Assembly: GCA_002923315.1 (NCBI GenBank)
Contig: BEHM01000012.1
Coordinates: forward strand, 1 to 64,000
Direction: 5' to 3'
Source of the DNA: a bacterium HR10
GTDB taxonomy: Bacteria; Acidobacteriota; Blastocatellia; HR10
Length of the DNA stretch: 64,000 bases
The notes under the pieces were generated by a model. It worked only from the letters and a program-made list of their open reading frames with translations, was not told where the DNA came from and did no database searches. Within the stretch, counting starts at the first letter, position 1; every line of letters begins with the position of its first letter. Shown here in pieces: positions 8,319 to 16,413 of this stretch. Made by a program: the position numbers and the translations under genes.

Positions 8319-10598
8319 ATGTCACCGGCACCGCGACGGCGGAAAGTGGTCCTCATCGGGAATCCGAATGTCGGGAAGTCGGCGCTCTTTCGCCACCTCA
8401 CGGGGCGCTATGCCGTGGTCTCGAACTATCCGGGGACGACCGTCGAGATCTCTCGCGGTCGGCTGTCTCTGGAGGGGATCGAATACGAGGTCATAGACAC
8501 GCCCGGCGTCACCAGCCTCGTTCCGCAGTCCGAAGATGAGCGCGTGGCCTGCGAGCTGTTGCTGCGGGAGCAGCCGGACGTCATCGTGCAGGTCGCCGAC
8601 GCGAAGAACCTTCGCCGCACACTTTTGCTGGCGCTCCAACTGGTCGAGCTTCGGCGGCCGATGGTGCTTGTCCTGAACATGGTGGATGAGATGCGCGAGC
8701 GCGGCATCGAGATTCATACTGAGGCACTCGCCGAACTTTTTGGAATCCCTGTGGTCGAGACCATTGCCACCTATGGCTACGGGATCCGCCATCTGCTGCG
8801 CGCGATTCCGCGGGCGACCGTTCCGCGAAACCCGCTTGAGGAGCAACAGCGCGAGGTCCTGGGAACAGTCGCCGGGTCCGATCTCCCCATGGGTTTGCTC
8901 GTCGAGTGGATGGAGGTAGGGGAGGCACGGTTTCGACAGCAAGTGGAGCAGCTCTTGGGACGCTCGCGCCTGGCGCGCGTGCCGTATCTGCGGGAGTCCC
9001 TTCCCACGCCCGAACGCGGATCGTGTCGGGGATGCCCGACGTCGCGCTGGCTCTGTCGGGAGCTTGAACGCGCTCGCGCGCAGTTTTTGGAGAACGCTCT
9101 CCTCACCCTCCAAAGGAAGGGCGGGGAACGAGCGCGACCCGAATTGACGCCTTCGGCATTTCGATTCTGGATGGTGCTGTTGCTGAGTGGAGTGGGGCTC
9201 CTGGCCTGGGAAGAGGTGGGGGGATACGCTCAGTGGCCGACTCTGGCGACGATGCTCGGCGCGCTCATCCGGCGATACGTGGCCGACCCCACCTGGGCGT
9301 TCTTCCACGCCCATCGGCTCGATCTCTGGCACCAGCTTCTTTTTGGCCCTCGGGGTGGGGAGGGATTCGGAGTGTTCACCGAGGCCGTTCGGATCTTCGC
9401 GCTGCTCGCCCCACTGGTCGTTCCCATCGTCGTGCTCATGCGGCGGAGCGCGCGGTTCCTCCAGGATATGGGACGATGGACGCGTCAGCCGCTGACGGGC
9501 ATCCCGATCCTCCTCGTGATCCTTGTCCTCGTCTATGAGGTGGTCGGCCGCACGGGCGCTCAAGCGCTCGTGGGGGTGTTGGAGGAGACGCTCTTCGGGG
9601 CATATCTCGTGCCGTGGCTTCGGTCACTGCTCCCGCCGGGGTTCTTCCATGACCTGCTCGTCGGCCCCTACGGGCTCATCTCCATGGGGGTGACGTATGC
9701 CATCGCCATCATTCTCCCCATTGTCGGGACATTCTTCCTCGCCTTTGGCGTCCTTGAGGACAGTGGGTATGTACCGCGTCTGGCGATCCTCTCGGACCGC
9801 CTCTTGCGCGTGATGGGGCTCAACGGGAAGGCCATCCTGCCGATGGTGCTCGGCCTCGGATGCGATACGATGGCGACGATGACGACCCGCATCCTCAATA
9901 CTCCGCGCGAGCGGTTGATCGCGACATTGCTCCTGGCCCTCGGCGTGCCGTGCTCAGCGCAATTGGGCGTGATTCTGGGGATCGCCGCGGCCTATTCGCC
10001 GGCCGTGATGCTCACGGTCTTTGGCGTCGTCGCTTCACAGCTTGTGCTCGTCGGCCATCTGGCCTCGCGCCTGCTCTCGGGTGAGCGCAGCGACTTCATC
10101 TTCGAATTACCCCCTCTGCGCGCCCCGCTCATGCGAAATATCCTGCTGAAGACGTGGCTTCGCTTGCGGTGGTTCCTGGCCGAGGTCGTCCCCCTCTTTC
10201 TGGGAGCGACGCTGGTGCTCTTTCTCCTGGATCGCGTGCGATTCGGCGCGCGAACGGGAATCGAGGCGATCGAAGAAGGAGTGCGCCCGCTCGTCGTCGG
10301 CTGGCTCCACTTGCCGGCCGCGGCTGCCCGCGTGTTCCTCATGGGATTCTTGCGTCGAGATTACGGAGCCGCCGGGCTCTTCGATCTGGCACAGCAGGGG
10401 GCGCTGACAACGACTCAGATCATCGTCAGCCTGGTCGTGATCACACTCTTCGTCCCCTGCCTGGCGAATTTCCTCGTCATCGCGAGGGAACAAGGGTGGA
10501 GGCGCGCCCTCGCCATCGTCGGTTTCATCCTCCCGTTCGCTTTCGCCGTGGGTGGAGCACTCGGGTGGATCCTGAGGACTCTTCGCGCGTTCTCCTGA
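8319..10598 (+). CDS. feoB: ferrous iron transporter FeoB
   Basis: A 759-residue FeoB. The N-terminal GTPase domain has G1 GNPNVGKS (residues 14-21), switch YPGTTVE, G3 DTPG and G4 NMVD. A helical GDI-like linker and a polytopic C-terminal domain follow, with the two Gate repeats; the GLGCDTMAT segment and the Cys in LGVPCSAQL are typical. It imports Fe2+ through the inner membrane. ATG 8319 is chosen because it lies directly before the G1 motif, as in homologues. A DtxR-FeoA fusion gene follows 13 bases later; no free-standing intact feoA was found. Confidence 0.95.
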   Translation: MSPAPRRRKVVLIGNPNVGKSALFRHLTGRYAVVSNYPGTTVEISRGRLSLEGIEYEVIDTPGVTSLVPQSEDERVACELLLREQPDVIVQVADAKNLRRTLLLALQLVELRRPMVLVLNMVDEMRERGIEIHTEALAELFGIPVVETIATYGYGIRHLLRAIPRATVPRNPLEEQQREVLGTVAGSDLPMGLLVEWMEVGEARFRQQVEQLLGRSRLARVPYLRESLPTPERGSCRGCPTSRWLCRELERARAQFLENALLTLQRKGGERARPELTPSAFRFWMVLLLSGVGLLAWEEVGGYAQWPTLATMLGALIRRYVADPTWAFFHAHRLDLWHQLLFGPRGGEGFGVFTEAVRIFALLAPLVVPIVVLMRRSARFLQDMGRWTRQPLTGIPILLVILVLVYEVVGRTGAQALVGVLEETLFGAYLVPWLRSLLPPGFFHDLLVGPYGLISMGVTYAIAIILPIVGTFFLAFGVLEDSGYVPRLAILSDRLLRVMGLNGKAILPMVLGLGCDTMATMTTRILNTPRERLIATLLLALGVPCSAQLGVILGIAAAYSPAVMLTVFGVVASQLVLVGHLASRLLSGERSDFIFELPPLRAPLMRNILLKTWLRLRWFLAEVVPLFLGATLVLFLLDRVRFGARTGIEAIEEGVRPLVVGWLHLPAAAARVFLMGFLRRDYGAAGLFDLAQQGALTTTQIIVSLVVITLFVPCLANFLVIAREQGWRRALAIVGFILPFAFAVGGALGWILRTLRAFS

Positions 10599-10611
10599 TG
10601 GAGGGACAGGC

Positions 10612-11322
10612 ATGGATGTGGATCGGGAACTCGGCGAGCTGCTCGAAGCCCTGTGGACGTTGGAGGAACAGGGAGAGGCGTTCCCTCAAGACGTCCGTCG
10701 CATCGCTCATGCGGAGGTGACGGATCGGTTGTTGGAGCGAGCGCTTCGCGAAGAGCTTATTGTGCGACAGCCTTCGGGACATCTGCGCCTCACCTCGAAG
10801 GGACGCGCGGTGGCGACGCCCATCATTCGCCGCCATCGGTTGGCCGAGCGCTTGATGTGCGATGTCCTGGGAGTGGACGTGGAGGAGACCGAAGCGGCTG
10901 CCTGTGAATTCGAGCATTTCCTCGCGGAGGGGATCACGCGAGCGATTTGCACACTGCTCGGCCATCCGCGCGTGTGTCCGCATGGACGTCCTATTCCCGA
11001 AGGCGAATGTTGCCGACAAGCGGAGGAGCAGGTGAAGGCCATCCTCGTGCCTTGCGATCGTCTGGCGCTTGGCGAGACGGCGCGCGTCGCCTATGTGAGC
11101 ACGCGCTCACATGCCCGTCTGCTGCGGCTCTCTGCATTGGGGATCATGCCCGGCGTTTCCGTTCAGCTCGTGCAGCGATGGCCGAGTATCGTCCTCCGGT
11201 GCGAGGAGACGGAGATCGCCCTGGACGAAGAGATCGCTCGCCAGATCTACGTCTGGCGCGTCCGTCCAGAAGAGGGGGCTGAAGCGGGCGAGGCCTCAGA
11301 TGAGCGATGGACTTCAACCTGA
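10612..11322 (+). CDS. DtxR/MntR-family metal regulator with C-terminal FeoA (SH3-like) domain
   Basis: A 236-residue protein. The N-terminal winged helix (about 1-65) is followed by a dimerisation/metal-binding domain with a CEFEH segment and the GHPRVCPHGRPIP motif usual in iron-dependent DtxR proteins. A C-terminal FeoA/SH3-like domain (about 145-215, LLRLSALGIMPG) completes it. It probably senses Fe2+ and represses feoB. Because the FeoA domain is part of the regulator, the protein might also contact FeoB. It is co-directional with feoB, 13 bases downstream. Its FeoA coding region contains a 37-bp sequence repeated exactly at 23708-23744. Confidence 0.9.
   Translation: MDVDRELGELLEALWTLEEQGEAFPQDVRRIAHAEVTDRLLERALREELIVRQPSGHLRLTSKGRAVATPIIRRHRLAERLMCDVLGVDVEETEAAACEFEHFLAEGITRAICTLLGHPRVCPHGRPIPEGECCRQAEEQVKAILVPCDRLALGETARVAYVSTRSHARLLRLSALGIMPGVSVQLVQRWPSIVLRCEETEIALDEEIARQIYVWRVRPEEGAEAGEASDERWTST
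11119..11155 (+). repeat. 37-bp direct repeat, left copy (inside FeoA domain)
   Basis: Identical over 37 bases to 23708-23744. It encodes the LLRLSALGIMPG part of the FeoA domain in the regulator gene. The two copies bracket the 12.5-kb accessory block. Confidence 0.9.
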
Positions 11323-11372
11323 AGATAGAATCCAGCGCAGGAACCTTCTGGTGAGTGGATTCGCTTCACCCT

Positions 11373-11444
11373 AGCGTCTCTCCCCGTAGCTCGATAGCCC
11401 AGGGCTTGGAAAATCCGGCACCCCCCCTGCACAGGGACTTGACA
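11373..11444 (+). repeat. promoter-upstream repeat, copy 1
   Basis: About 72 bases ending in TTGACA that recur at 14295-14365, with about six differences and a one-base indel. It is upstream of the ABC permease pair. The shared core includes CCCAGGGCTTGG and a C-rich tract. Confidence 0.85.
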
Positions 11445-11466
11445 GGCAGTATTTTTTTTCTATAGC
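11439..11466 (+). promoter_or_regulatory. promoter cassette E1 (degenerate GACA repeat)
   Basis: TTGACA at 11439-11444 and TATAGC at 11461-11466 with a 16-base spacer containing a T8 run. In this copy the GACA repeat is reduced to GACA-GGCA, and the sequence CAGTAT that precedes the -10 in sister cassettes is followed by poly-T. It is therefore the only member with normal spacing that needs no repeat change. It drives the two permease genes. Confidence 0.6.
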
Positions 11467-11520
11467 TTGCTGTGGGCGTGTGATCGCTCGAGGTCTGCTT
11501 GGGGAAGGGGATGCTCTGAA

Positions 11521-12789
11521 GTGAAGGTTCGGTACGCCATGATCTGGGAATTCGCCCTCTTGGAGATGCGCCGGAATATCCGGTTGTTCAAAGCCCAAGT
11601 GGTGATGGTGATCGCTCTTTTGCTGGTCATCGTGAGCTTTTACACAATGTGGACCGACTACAAGCAACGTCTGGCGCACTTCTCTCCGGTGCTCAACAGC
11701 CCGTGGGAAGTCTCCATTGCTCCCCGTCCTTTGAGCCTCTTTGTTAAAGGATGCGATGCGCTGATGGGTCGGACCTTTACCTCTAACTGGTGGAGTCGAA
11801 TCATTTGGGGGAGTCTTCCCATCAGGGAGCAAGGGACGGGTTTCTTCGTGATCCCGGACTTGTTCTTTTTAGTAGGGGTGGTGATGACGCTGGCAGCGAT
11901 CTTCTTCTCCTTTGATCTCATTAGCGGGGAGAGGGAGGTGGGAACTTTGCCGCTTCTCCTCTCGAACGCGGTCTCGCGAGATGTCGTGATCTTGGGGAAA
12001 GTTCTCGGGGCCCAGATGTGCATCCTCGTCCCATTTCTCGGGAGCGTGTTTCTGGGAACGGTCCTCCTGATTGTGTTCGGCGGTGTGCCGCTCACCCTCG
12101 AGGATCTGGGGCGACTGGGGGTGATATGGGGAGCCGGTGCCGCCCTGATCTCTTTTTTCTTTCTCCTCGGTGTCTGCGCCTCTATTCTGTTCTCCCGGTC
12201 GGCCACGAGCCTCATCGTGCTCCTCTTTTGCTGGGTGATTGCCGTCTTTGGCATTCCCTCCGTCTCTCCCTTACTGGCGGAGAAGTTCGTCGGTGTTCCC
12301 ACGCGGGAATTTCTCCTCCAGAAGCGTTCTCACGTATGGATTCGATCAGTGGTGGAACGGGAGCGGGCCGAACGCCGTGGTGAATCATATTCCACTCAAA
12401 AGGTGCGGGAGATGTTCGAGCGGATCGTCTCGGAGAACCGCCGGTTGTTCGAAGACTATCGGCAAAAGCTCGAGCGTTTGATCGTTTACGCCGATTACCT
12501 CAGCATGTCCTCACCCGTGGGGTGTTATCGTGTGATCGCGACATCGTTCGCTGGGACGAGCCCCAGAGACTATCTGGATCTTCAACGGGCGCTCGCCCGT
12601 TACTATTATAGCCTGCCGATCAGCGCAGCGGAGGAGAAGGGACCTCCGTTCACTTACCGCCCGCGGTCGCCTTGGGCCGGCGGAGATGGAACGATCGCGT
12701 GGAGTGGGGGGATTCTCGTGCTCGAGAATGTGATCCTCTTCTTGTTGGCCTACACCTTGTTCCTGAAAGCGGATGTTCGATCCGGATGA
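11521..12789 (+). CDS. ABC-2 type transporter permease 1
   Basis: A 422-residue membrane protein. There is one N-terminal membrane helix (about residues 20-42), a short extracytoplasmic segment, then a cluster of helices with the SGEREVGTL motif characteristic of ABC-2 permeases just after the second helix. A large hydrophilic, charged loop of about 130 residues precedes a final helix. I chose GTG 11521 with a G-rich site ten bases upstream; ATG 11539 is an alternative. No ATPase gene adjoins it. It overlaps permease 2 by four bases (ATGA). It may export a product of the nearby peptide genes, but the substrate is unknown. Confidence 0.75.
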   Translation: MKVRYAMIWEFALLEMRRNIRLFKAQVVMVIALLLVIVSFYTMWTDYKQRLAHFSPVLNSPWEVSIAPRPLSLFVKGCDALMGRTFTSNWWSRIIWGSLPIREQGTGFFVIPDLFFLVGVVMTLAAIFFSFDLISGEREVGTLPLLLSNAVSRDVVILGKVLGAQMCILVPFLGSVFLGTVLLIVFGGVPLTLEDLGRLGVIWGAGAALISFFFLLGVCASILFSRSATSLIVLLFCWVIAVFGIPSVSPLLAEKFVGVPTREFLLQKRSHVWIRSVVERERAERRGESYSTQKVREMFERIVSENRRLFEDYRQKLERLIVYADYLSMSSPVGCYRVIATSFAGTSPRDYLDLQRALARYYYSLPISAAEEKGPPFTYRPRSPWAGGDGTIAWSGGILVLENVILFLLAYTLFLKADVRSG

Positions 12790-14138
12790 AGGGGGAGATG
12801 CTGATTTTCCGCAAGGAGCTGCTGGACCATGTGCTGAGCCTTCGGTTCGCCGTCGGCTCTCTTCTTTTCATCCTCTCTGCCGCCGTCTGCAGCTCCGTAC
12901 GGCTTCATCATTATCGCCAGCGGCTACAGGCGTATCATACCCTTGTGGCCGATCAGGAGGCATTTCTCGACAAGTACGCTCATGCCAATCGCCTCTGGAC
13001 GATCTTTGTGCCATATACTCCGCCCCCTCGGATGAGCGTGCTCCTTCATGAGTCGAATCCCCCTGCCGATGTGTTTTCTGCTCCAGAGCAAGTAATCGAA
13101 GAGAATCCCCTGGATCTGCTGCAGCCTCATCTGGATTTCCAGGTTCTCATAGGCCTCCTGGGAAGTCTGTGGGCTCTCGTCCTCGCTTATGATACTGTCA
13201 GCGGTGAGCGCGAGCGCGGCACGTGGAATCTGATGCGGGCTCATTCGATCTCCGTCGCGCGGATTTTGACCGAAAAGTGGTGGGCGGGAAATCTCCTCAT
13301 CTTTTCTCCGCTGGTCCTGTCTGTCGGCCTCGCTTCGATTTATATCGAGCTTGATCCCGAGGTGAACTGGGGTCCCGAGGAGTGGATAGCGTGGGGTCTG
13401 AGTGCACTCGTTTATGGCCTTTATCTCTCTGTCTTCTTCACCCTCGGGCTCCTTGTATCGTATTGCGCGCGGCGATCCTCTAGTTCGATCATCGTATTGA
13501 GTTTTCTCTGGGTGGCGATTGTGCTCCTCGCGCCGATGCTGAGCTCCCATGTGAGCGCGTCGATCAGACCGGTCCCCTCGCCGGTGATTGTCGCTCGAGA
13601 GCTGAAGCGCATTGAGCAAGAGCGCCAGGTAGCCGCGCGAGCGCGAGTGAACGAATTACTCAAAAAGGGACTCTCGCTCGGGGAGATCTGGGCATCAGGA
13701 GAACTCACGACCCTCAACAGGCCTTACGAAGAGAAGGCGGCGCGGCTCGCCCAGGATTTCCGACAGAGGCTCGCCGCTCAACAGCGCCTCACGCGACGAA
13801 TTGCTTCTTTATCCCCCGCGTTCTGTATGGTTCAGGCCGTATCCGAGCTCGCGGGGGTGGGGAGCTCGAGCGCTGAGCATGTCGCCCGTTCTATTGAAAA
13901 CTGGAGGCGCTTGGCCGGTGAGACCGTCTCGCGAAAGATTCAAAAGCTCCGCGAAGCCAATCCGGATTTCGGATGGGATGATCCGCTCGATGTTTCGGAC
14001 ATTCCTCGATTCCACTACAAGGAACGACCTCTTGGCGAGCGGTGGAGGACCGCCTCTCCTTACATTGGCCTCCTTCTCCTCTACGAAGTCGGGCTCTGGA
14101 TTGTCATCCTTATCCTATCGCAGAGGGTCACGGACTGA
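12786..14138 (+). CDS. ABC-2 type transporter permease 2
   Basis: A 450-residue paralogue-like partner of permease 1. It begins FRKELLDHVLSLRF, as expected for ABC-2 subunits, and has a first helix near 20-35, an extracytoplasmic loop of about 100 residues and the SGERERGTWNL motif after the second helix. Several more helices, a charged loop with coiled-coil look (about 270-420) and a C-terminal helix follow. Translationally coupled to permease 1 through ATGA. The pair would form a heterodimeric channel needing an ATPase encoded elsewhere; a possible ATPase remnant lies near 15.6 kb. Confidence 0.75.
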   Translation: MKGEMLIFRKELLDHVLSLRFAVGSLLFILSAAVCSSVRLHHYRQRLQAYHTLVADQEAFLDKYAHANRLWTIFVPYTPPPRMSVLLHESNPPADVFSAPEQVIEENPLDLLQPHLDFQVLIGLLGSLWALVLAYDTVSGERERGTWNLMRAHSISVARILTEKWWAGNLLIFSPLVLSVGLASIYIELDPEVNWGPEEWIAWGLSALVYGLYLSVFFTLGLLVSYCARRSSSSIIVLSFLWVAIVLLAPMLSSHVSASIRPVPSPVIVARELKRIEQERQVAARARVNELLKKGLSLGEIWASGELTTLNRPYEEKAARLAQDFRQRLAAQQRLTRRIASLSPAFCMVQAVSELAGVGSSSAEHVARSIENWRRLAGETVSRKIQKLREANPDFGWDDPLDVSDIPRFHYKERPLGERWRTASPYIGLLLLYEVGLWIVILILSQRVTD

Positions 14139-14294
14139 CTCAAGCGAGCTGGAGCTTGGACGAACGATGATAGAAAAGTCCTTGACTCTGAAGTTTCAAC
14201 TCCTCGCCGCTAGAGCGGATCTGGGGATCGTGATGCGCAGGAGCAGATTCCTCTTCTCTGGCTCCCCACCCACCTTCCGACCAAAGGAACCATC

Positions 14295-14365
14295 AGCGTC
14301 TCTCCCCGTGGCCCGATAGCCCAGGGCTTGGACAATCCGGCGCCCCCCTGCAAAGGGACTTGACA
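14295..14365 (+). repeat. promoter-upstream repeat, copy 2
   Basis: Second copy of the block at 11373-11444, again ending in TTGACA. This shows that promoter and upstream region were duplicated as a unit. Confidence 0.85.
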
Positions 14366-14380
14366 GACAGACAGTATACT
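14360..14380 (+). promoter_or_regulatory. (GACA)3 promoter cassette E2
   Basis: TTGACA, a GACAGACAG spacer of nine bases, then TATACT. Three GACA units separate the hexamers. As drawn, the spacer is eight bases shorter than the 17-base optimum, exactly two repeat units. Starts the unit encoding the frameshifted secreted protein. Confidence 0.6.
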
Positions 14381-14428
14381 TGGGGCCACCAAGGTGGATG
14401 TCAGACAATCTTTGAGGAGGGAAATACC

Positions 14429-14951
14429 ATGCGCCTGACGCGAGAGTTTCTCCGACGCGGCGTGGCCGTCGGGATGATCTTGGTAGCTGCCGATCCTCCC
14501 ATTTTTTCCCCTGCAGGCCGATATCGTTCCGACAAACGCACCCGTTCCAAAGCGTCACGATCTTGCTCTGATGGTGGCAGAACCACATCAGGTCCCCTTT
14601 GGGGGATCGCCCGCAGATTTACAAAGTGATCGCATTCCCCTCTTGCCGGGCCAGATATGGGCCGCTGAGGTTCGCCATGCCCTGGGCGAGCGTCTCATGT
14701 ACCTGATCAACTATCGCCCGGAGCAAGGGTGGGTCAGGGCCTTCCTCTTCGATCCGGTGCGGAATAGGCTTCACAAGCTTTGGGAGGTAGCGACTCTGGG
14801 GGCGGACCGAAGGGCGGCGATCATTGTCGTCGCCGAAGAGGTTCTCATTTTGTCCTTTGACCATCCCTGGCTCATCATCAACGGACAGACCACAAGATTA
14901 CGGCGGATGCCCCGGGCGAATGAGCCTGCGATCACCATTCCATCTTACTAG
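14429..14951 (+). pseudogene. secreted protein with frameshift at a T6C4 tract (phase-off, broken or base error)
   Basis: ATG 14429 follows GAGGAGG and starts a signal peptide (MRLTREFLRRG) nearly identical in DNA to the peptide gene at 22208. Read straight through, the frame ends at 14627 in an unlikely Arg/Ser-rich tail. Removing one base in the run 14502-14510 (six T, four C) joins it to a good frame to 14951: an LQADIVPTNAPV segment, then a globular domain with QIWAAEVRHALGE and VVAEEVLILSFDHP. The repaired product has about 173 residues. It is not Cys-rich and I do not recognise it. The extra base could be a sequencing error, a true inactivation or a slippage switch. It uses promoter cassette E2. 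Confidence 0.6.
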
Positions 14952-14998
14952 GCTCAGATCGGCTTCACCTCGGATGAGGGAGGCTTGTTGGGGGAGCT

Positions 14999-15514
14999 TT
15001 GTTGTGTGGCGTGTTGTGCGGTACACTGCACCTTTCTGGTTCCGTGCTCTTTGGACGAATTGTGTTGCAATCGGACGTGTGGGCCAGCGTGTTCCTGCGA
15101 CTTGGCCTGTTGCTTAGTGCGGGCCCCGCGTTGCTTCTGACAGTGAGGAGTGAAGTGAGCTCACGAGTACATCGCATTGTTGGATACAGCTTGTTCGTAG
15201 CCTCGGTGGTGCTTGGAGTGCACGGGTGGATTTCCCTGTGGGGTGATTGGAAACTCCCCGTGTCCTGGCCCACCGCGTCCTTCTTCGTCGTCTCCGCTGC
15301 CGTGCAACTGTTAGCGTGGGGGCTTATCGGGCTCTTGCTGAGCCGTCTCCATCGCGCGAAGCCAGCGATTCCCGACCGCACCGTCTTCGGCTTTTTGCTC
15401 GCCCTGGTCTTTGGGAATTTGCTGTATGGGTTCACCCCGGCTGCTGTTGCCGGCGTCCACTTTGTGCTCGCCATCCTAATCGTGAACCTCTTCCGGCAGT
15501 TCAAGCTGTCCTGA
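14999..15514 (+). CDS. small polytopic membrane protein, unknown
   Basis: A 171-residue hydrophobic protein with four or five predicted membrane helices (about 28-48, 58-80, 88-112, 125-145 and 148-168) and few charges. I do not recognise the family. In size and topology it could stand where MauE/DoxX-like proteins stand in thiol-maturation loci, but no diagnostic motif is visible. The start is uncertain: TTG 14999 with GGGGGAG just upstream is my choice, because a stop precedes closely. It follows the frameshifted secreted-protein gene by 47 bases and probably shares its promoter. Confidence 0.55.
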   Translation: MLCGVLCGTLHLSGSVLFGRIVLQSDVWASVFLRLGLLLSAGPALLLTVRSEVSSRVHRIVGYSLFVASVVLGVHGWISLWGDWKLPVSWPTASFFVVSAAVQLLAWGLIGLLLSRLHRAKPAIPDRTVFGFLLALVFGNLLYGFTPAAVAGVHFVLAILIVNLFRQFKLS

Positions 15515-15633
15515 GCCCCGATCCGGGATTCTGTTGACGTCGTACGCCCTTGTGAGCAATAGCAGATTCCGGCGCTTGAAGATTCGCCTCGAATGGGGGG
15601 ATATGGTATTGGCGGGAGTGAGCGGGGCACGAG

Positions 15634-15792
15634 GTGGAGATCAAGCGGCGGGTGGGATTTTTTCTGGAGGAGGCGCCGTTATTTCGGCAAGTGCGGGTGA
15701 GGGAGGCGGGGCTTGGGGAGATCGAGGTGGAGGCGCTCAGCCTGGAGGAGATCTACGGCTACGTCCTGAGGGAGACGGATCAAGTGCGCTAG
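15634..15792 (+). pseudogene. possible remnant of an ABC transporter ATPase C-terminus
   Basis: About 52 codons in one frame, ending at TAG 15790-15792 and preceded by an in-frame stop at 15619. The last part reads ALSLEEIYGYVLRET, the position and style of the SLEEIF segment that closes many ABC-2 ATPases. No Walker motifs remain. It would explain why the two permeases lack an ATPase here, but the match is short and by eye only. Confidence 0.3.
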
Positions 15793-15830
15793 GGGATGTG
15801 AGATTCTCCCCGCCCGGAACGCGGGCAGGG

Positions 15831-15862
15831 GATGCCACTCGCACAAGGGGTGCAAGGCTCTC
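15831..15862 (+). repeat. 32-bp repeat, copy 1
   Basis: Starts GATGCCACTCGCACAAGGGG. Identical to 15897-15928 except for one base; 34 bases separate the copies. Confidence 0.8.
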
Positions 15863-15896
15863 AGGAGCCGGCCCTCCTTTGTTTCGATTGCACCCG

Positions 15897-15928
15897 GATG
15901 CCACTCGCACAAGGGGTGCGAGGCTCTC
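15897..15928 (+). repeat. 32-bp repeat, copy 2 (hairpin-forming)
   Basis: In this copy CTCGCAC and GTGCGAG form a perfect 7-bp stem with a five-base loop. In copy 1 one base change weakens the stem. Could be a REP-like hairpin element. Confidence 0.8.
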
Positions 15929-16032
15929 CATGTCCGGGACACTCCGGGACCTGTCCCGGCGGCCGCTGGAGACGGCAGCCAGCCTGTTCGTGCAGGACCT
16001 TCCCCGGTCACCTCCTCAGCCAAAGAAGGGAC

Positions 16033-16069
16033 TTGACAGACAGACAGACAGACAGACAGACAGTATAAT
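16033..16069 (+). promoter_or_regulatory. (GACA)7 promoter cassette E3
   Basis: TTGACA at 16033-16038 and TATAAT at 16064-16069. Seven GACA units span 16035-16062 and make a 25-base spacer, eight bases (two units) longer than optimal. The 45 bases from TATAAT to the ATG are identical to cassette E4 apart from one base. The leader includes a GGAGGAGG ribosome site. Confidence 0.65.
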
Positions 16070-16108
16070 TGGCGCTGCCTGAAAAGCTCAGAGGAGGAGG
16101 TGAATGCC

Positions 16109-16390
16109 ATGGGCGTGAGCATCAAAAAAGTTCTCCACGCGTTCCGACAGGAAGTGGTGACGATTCTCTTTTTCGCGCTCCTTGGTGGTGCGGTAGCTCT
16201 CTCTTCTCCCGTCGCGGCTTCGGGGCCTTGTCCCGTAGAGGGGGGAGGGTGCACGAATATCTGCATCTGGGGGTGGGGAGGGTGTGAATGCACAAGTGTT
16301 GATTGTGTGGAAGGGACGTGTCACTATGTGCACTGCGAGTGCTGCACCGCTTGTGAAGGAGCGAGCTGCGAACCACGTATTGATGGGTGA
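16109..16390 (+). CDS. secreted cysteine-rich peptide A (12 Cys)
   Basis: A 93-residue precursor. A signal peptide covers about residues 1-38 (hydrophobic core 17-31, cleavage near VAA). The mature part of about 56 residues has 12 cysteines, including C71-HYVH-C76 and a CECC cluster, enough for six disulfides or metal sites. The C-x2-V-x-C motif is shared with peptides B and C. ATG 16109 follows GGAGGAGG; a GTG nine bases upstream is in frame but less likely. It is transcribed from the (GACA)7 cassette and followed by a thioredoxin-fold gene. The Cys density recalls MauA-type small subunits, but no family match is claimed. Confidence 0.7.
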   Translation: MGVSIKKVLHAFRQEVVTILFFALLGGAVALSSPVAASGPCPVEGGGCTNICIWGWGGCECTSVDCVEGTCHYVHCECCTACEGASCEPRIDG

Positions 16391-16413
16391 ATCGAGAGGC
16401 TCGGGAGGCGATC

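Larger units (their letters stand above)
15515..16032 (+). other. non-coding stretch with gene remnant and short repeats
   Basis: Between the membrane protein gene and cassette E3 there is no intact gene. It contains a short decayed frame that looks like the end of an ABC ATPase (15634-15792) and two copies of a 32-bp repeat (15831 and 15897); both are listed separately. An open frame crossing the whole stretch and translating the GACA repeat as DRQTDRQTD has no coding character. Confidence 0.5.

Noticed and set aside
15831-15928. Mini CRISPR array
   Set aside because: Only two repeat copies, no cas genes nearby and no leader; dimensions alone are not enough.
15534-16082. Open frame crossing the repeats and the GACA tract
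   Set aside because: It translates the repeat as DRQTDRQTD, has a Gly/Arg-rich composition without domains, and runs through the promoter cassette.
16109-16390. Calling peptide A a methylamine dehydrogenase light chain
   Set aside because: It has 12 cysteines, but the TTQ tryptophan context and length do not match; only the general analogy is kept.
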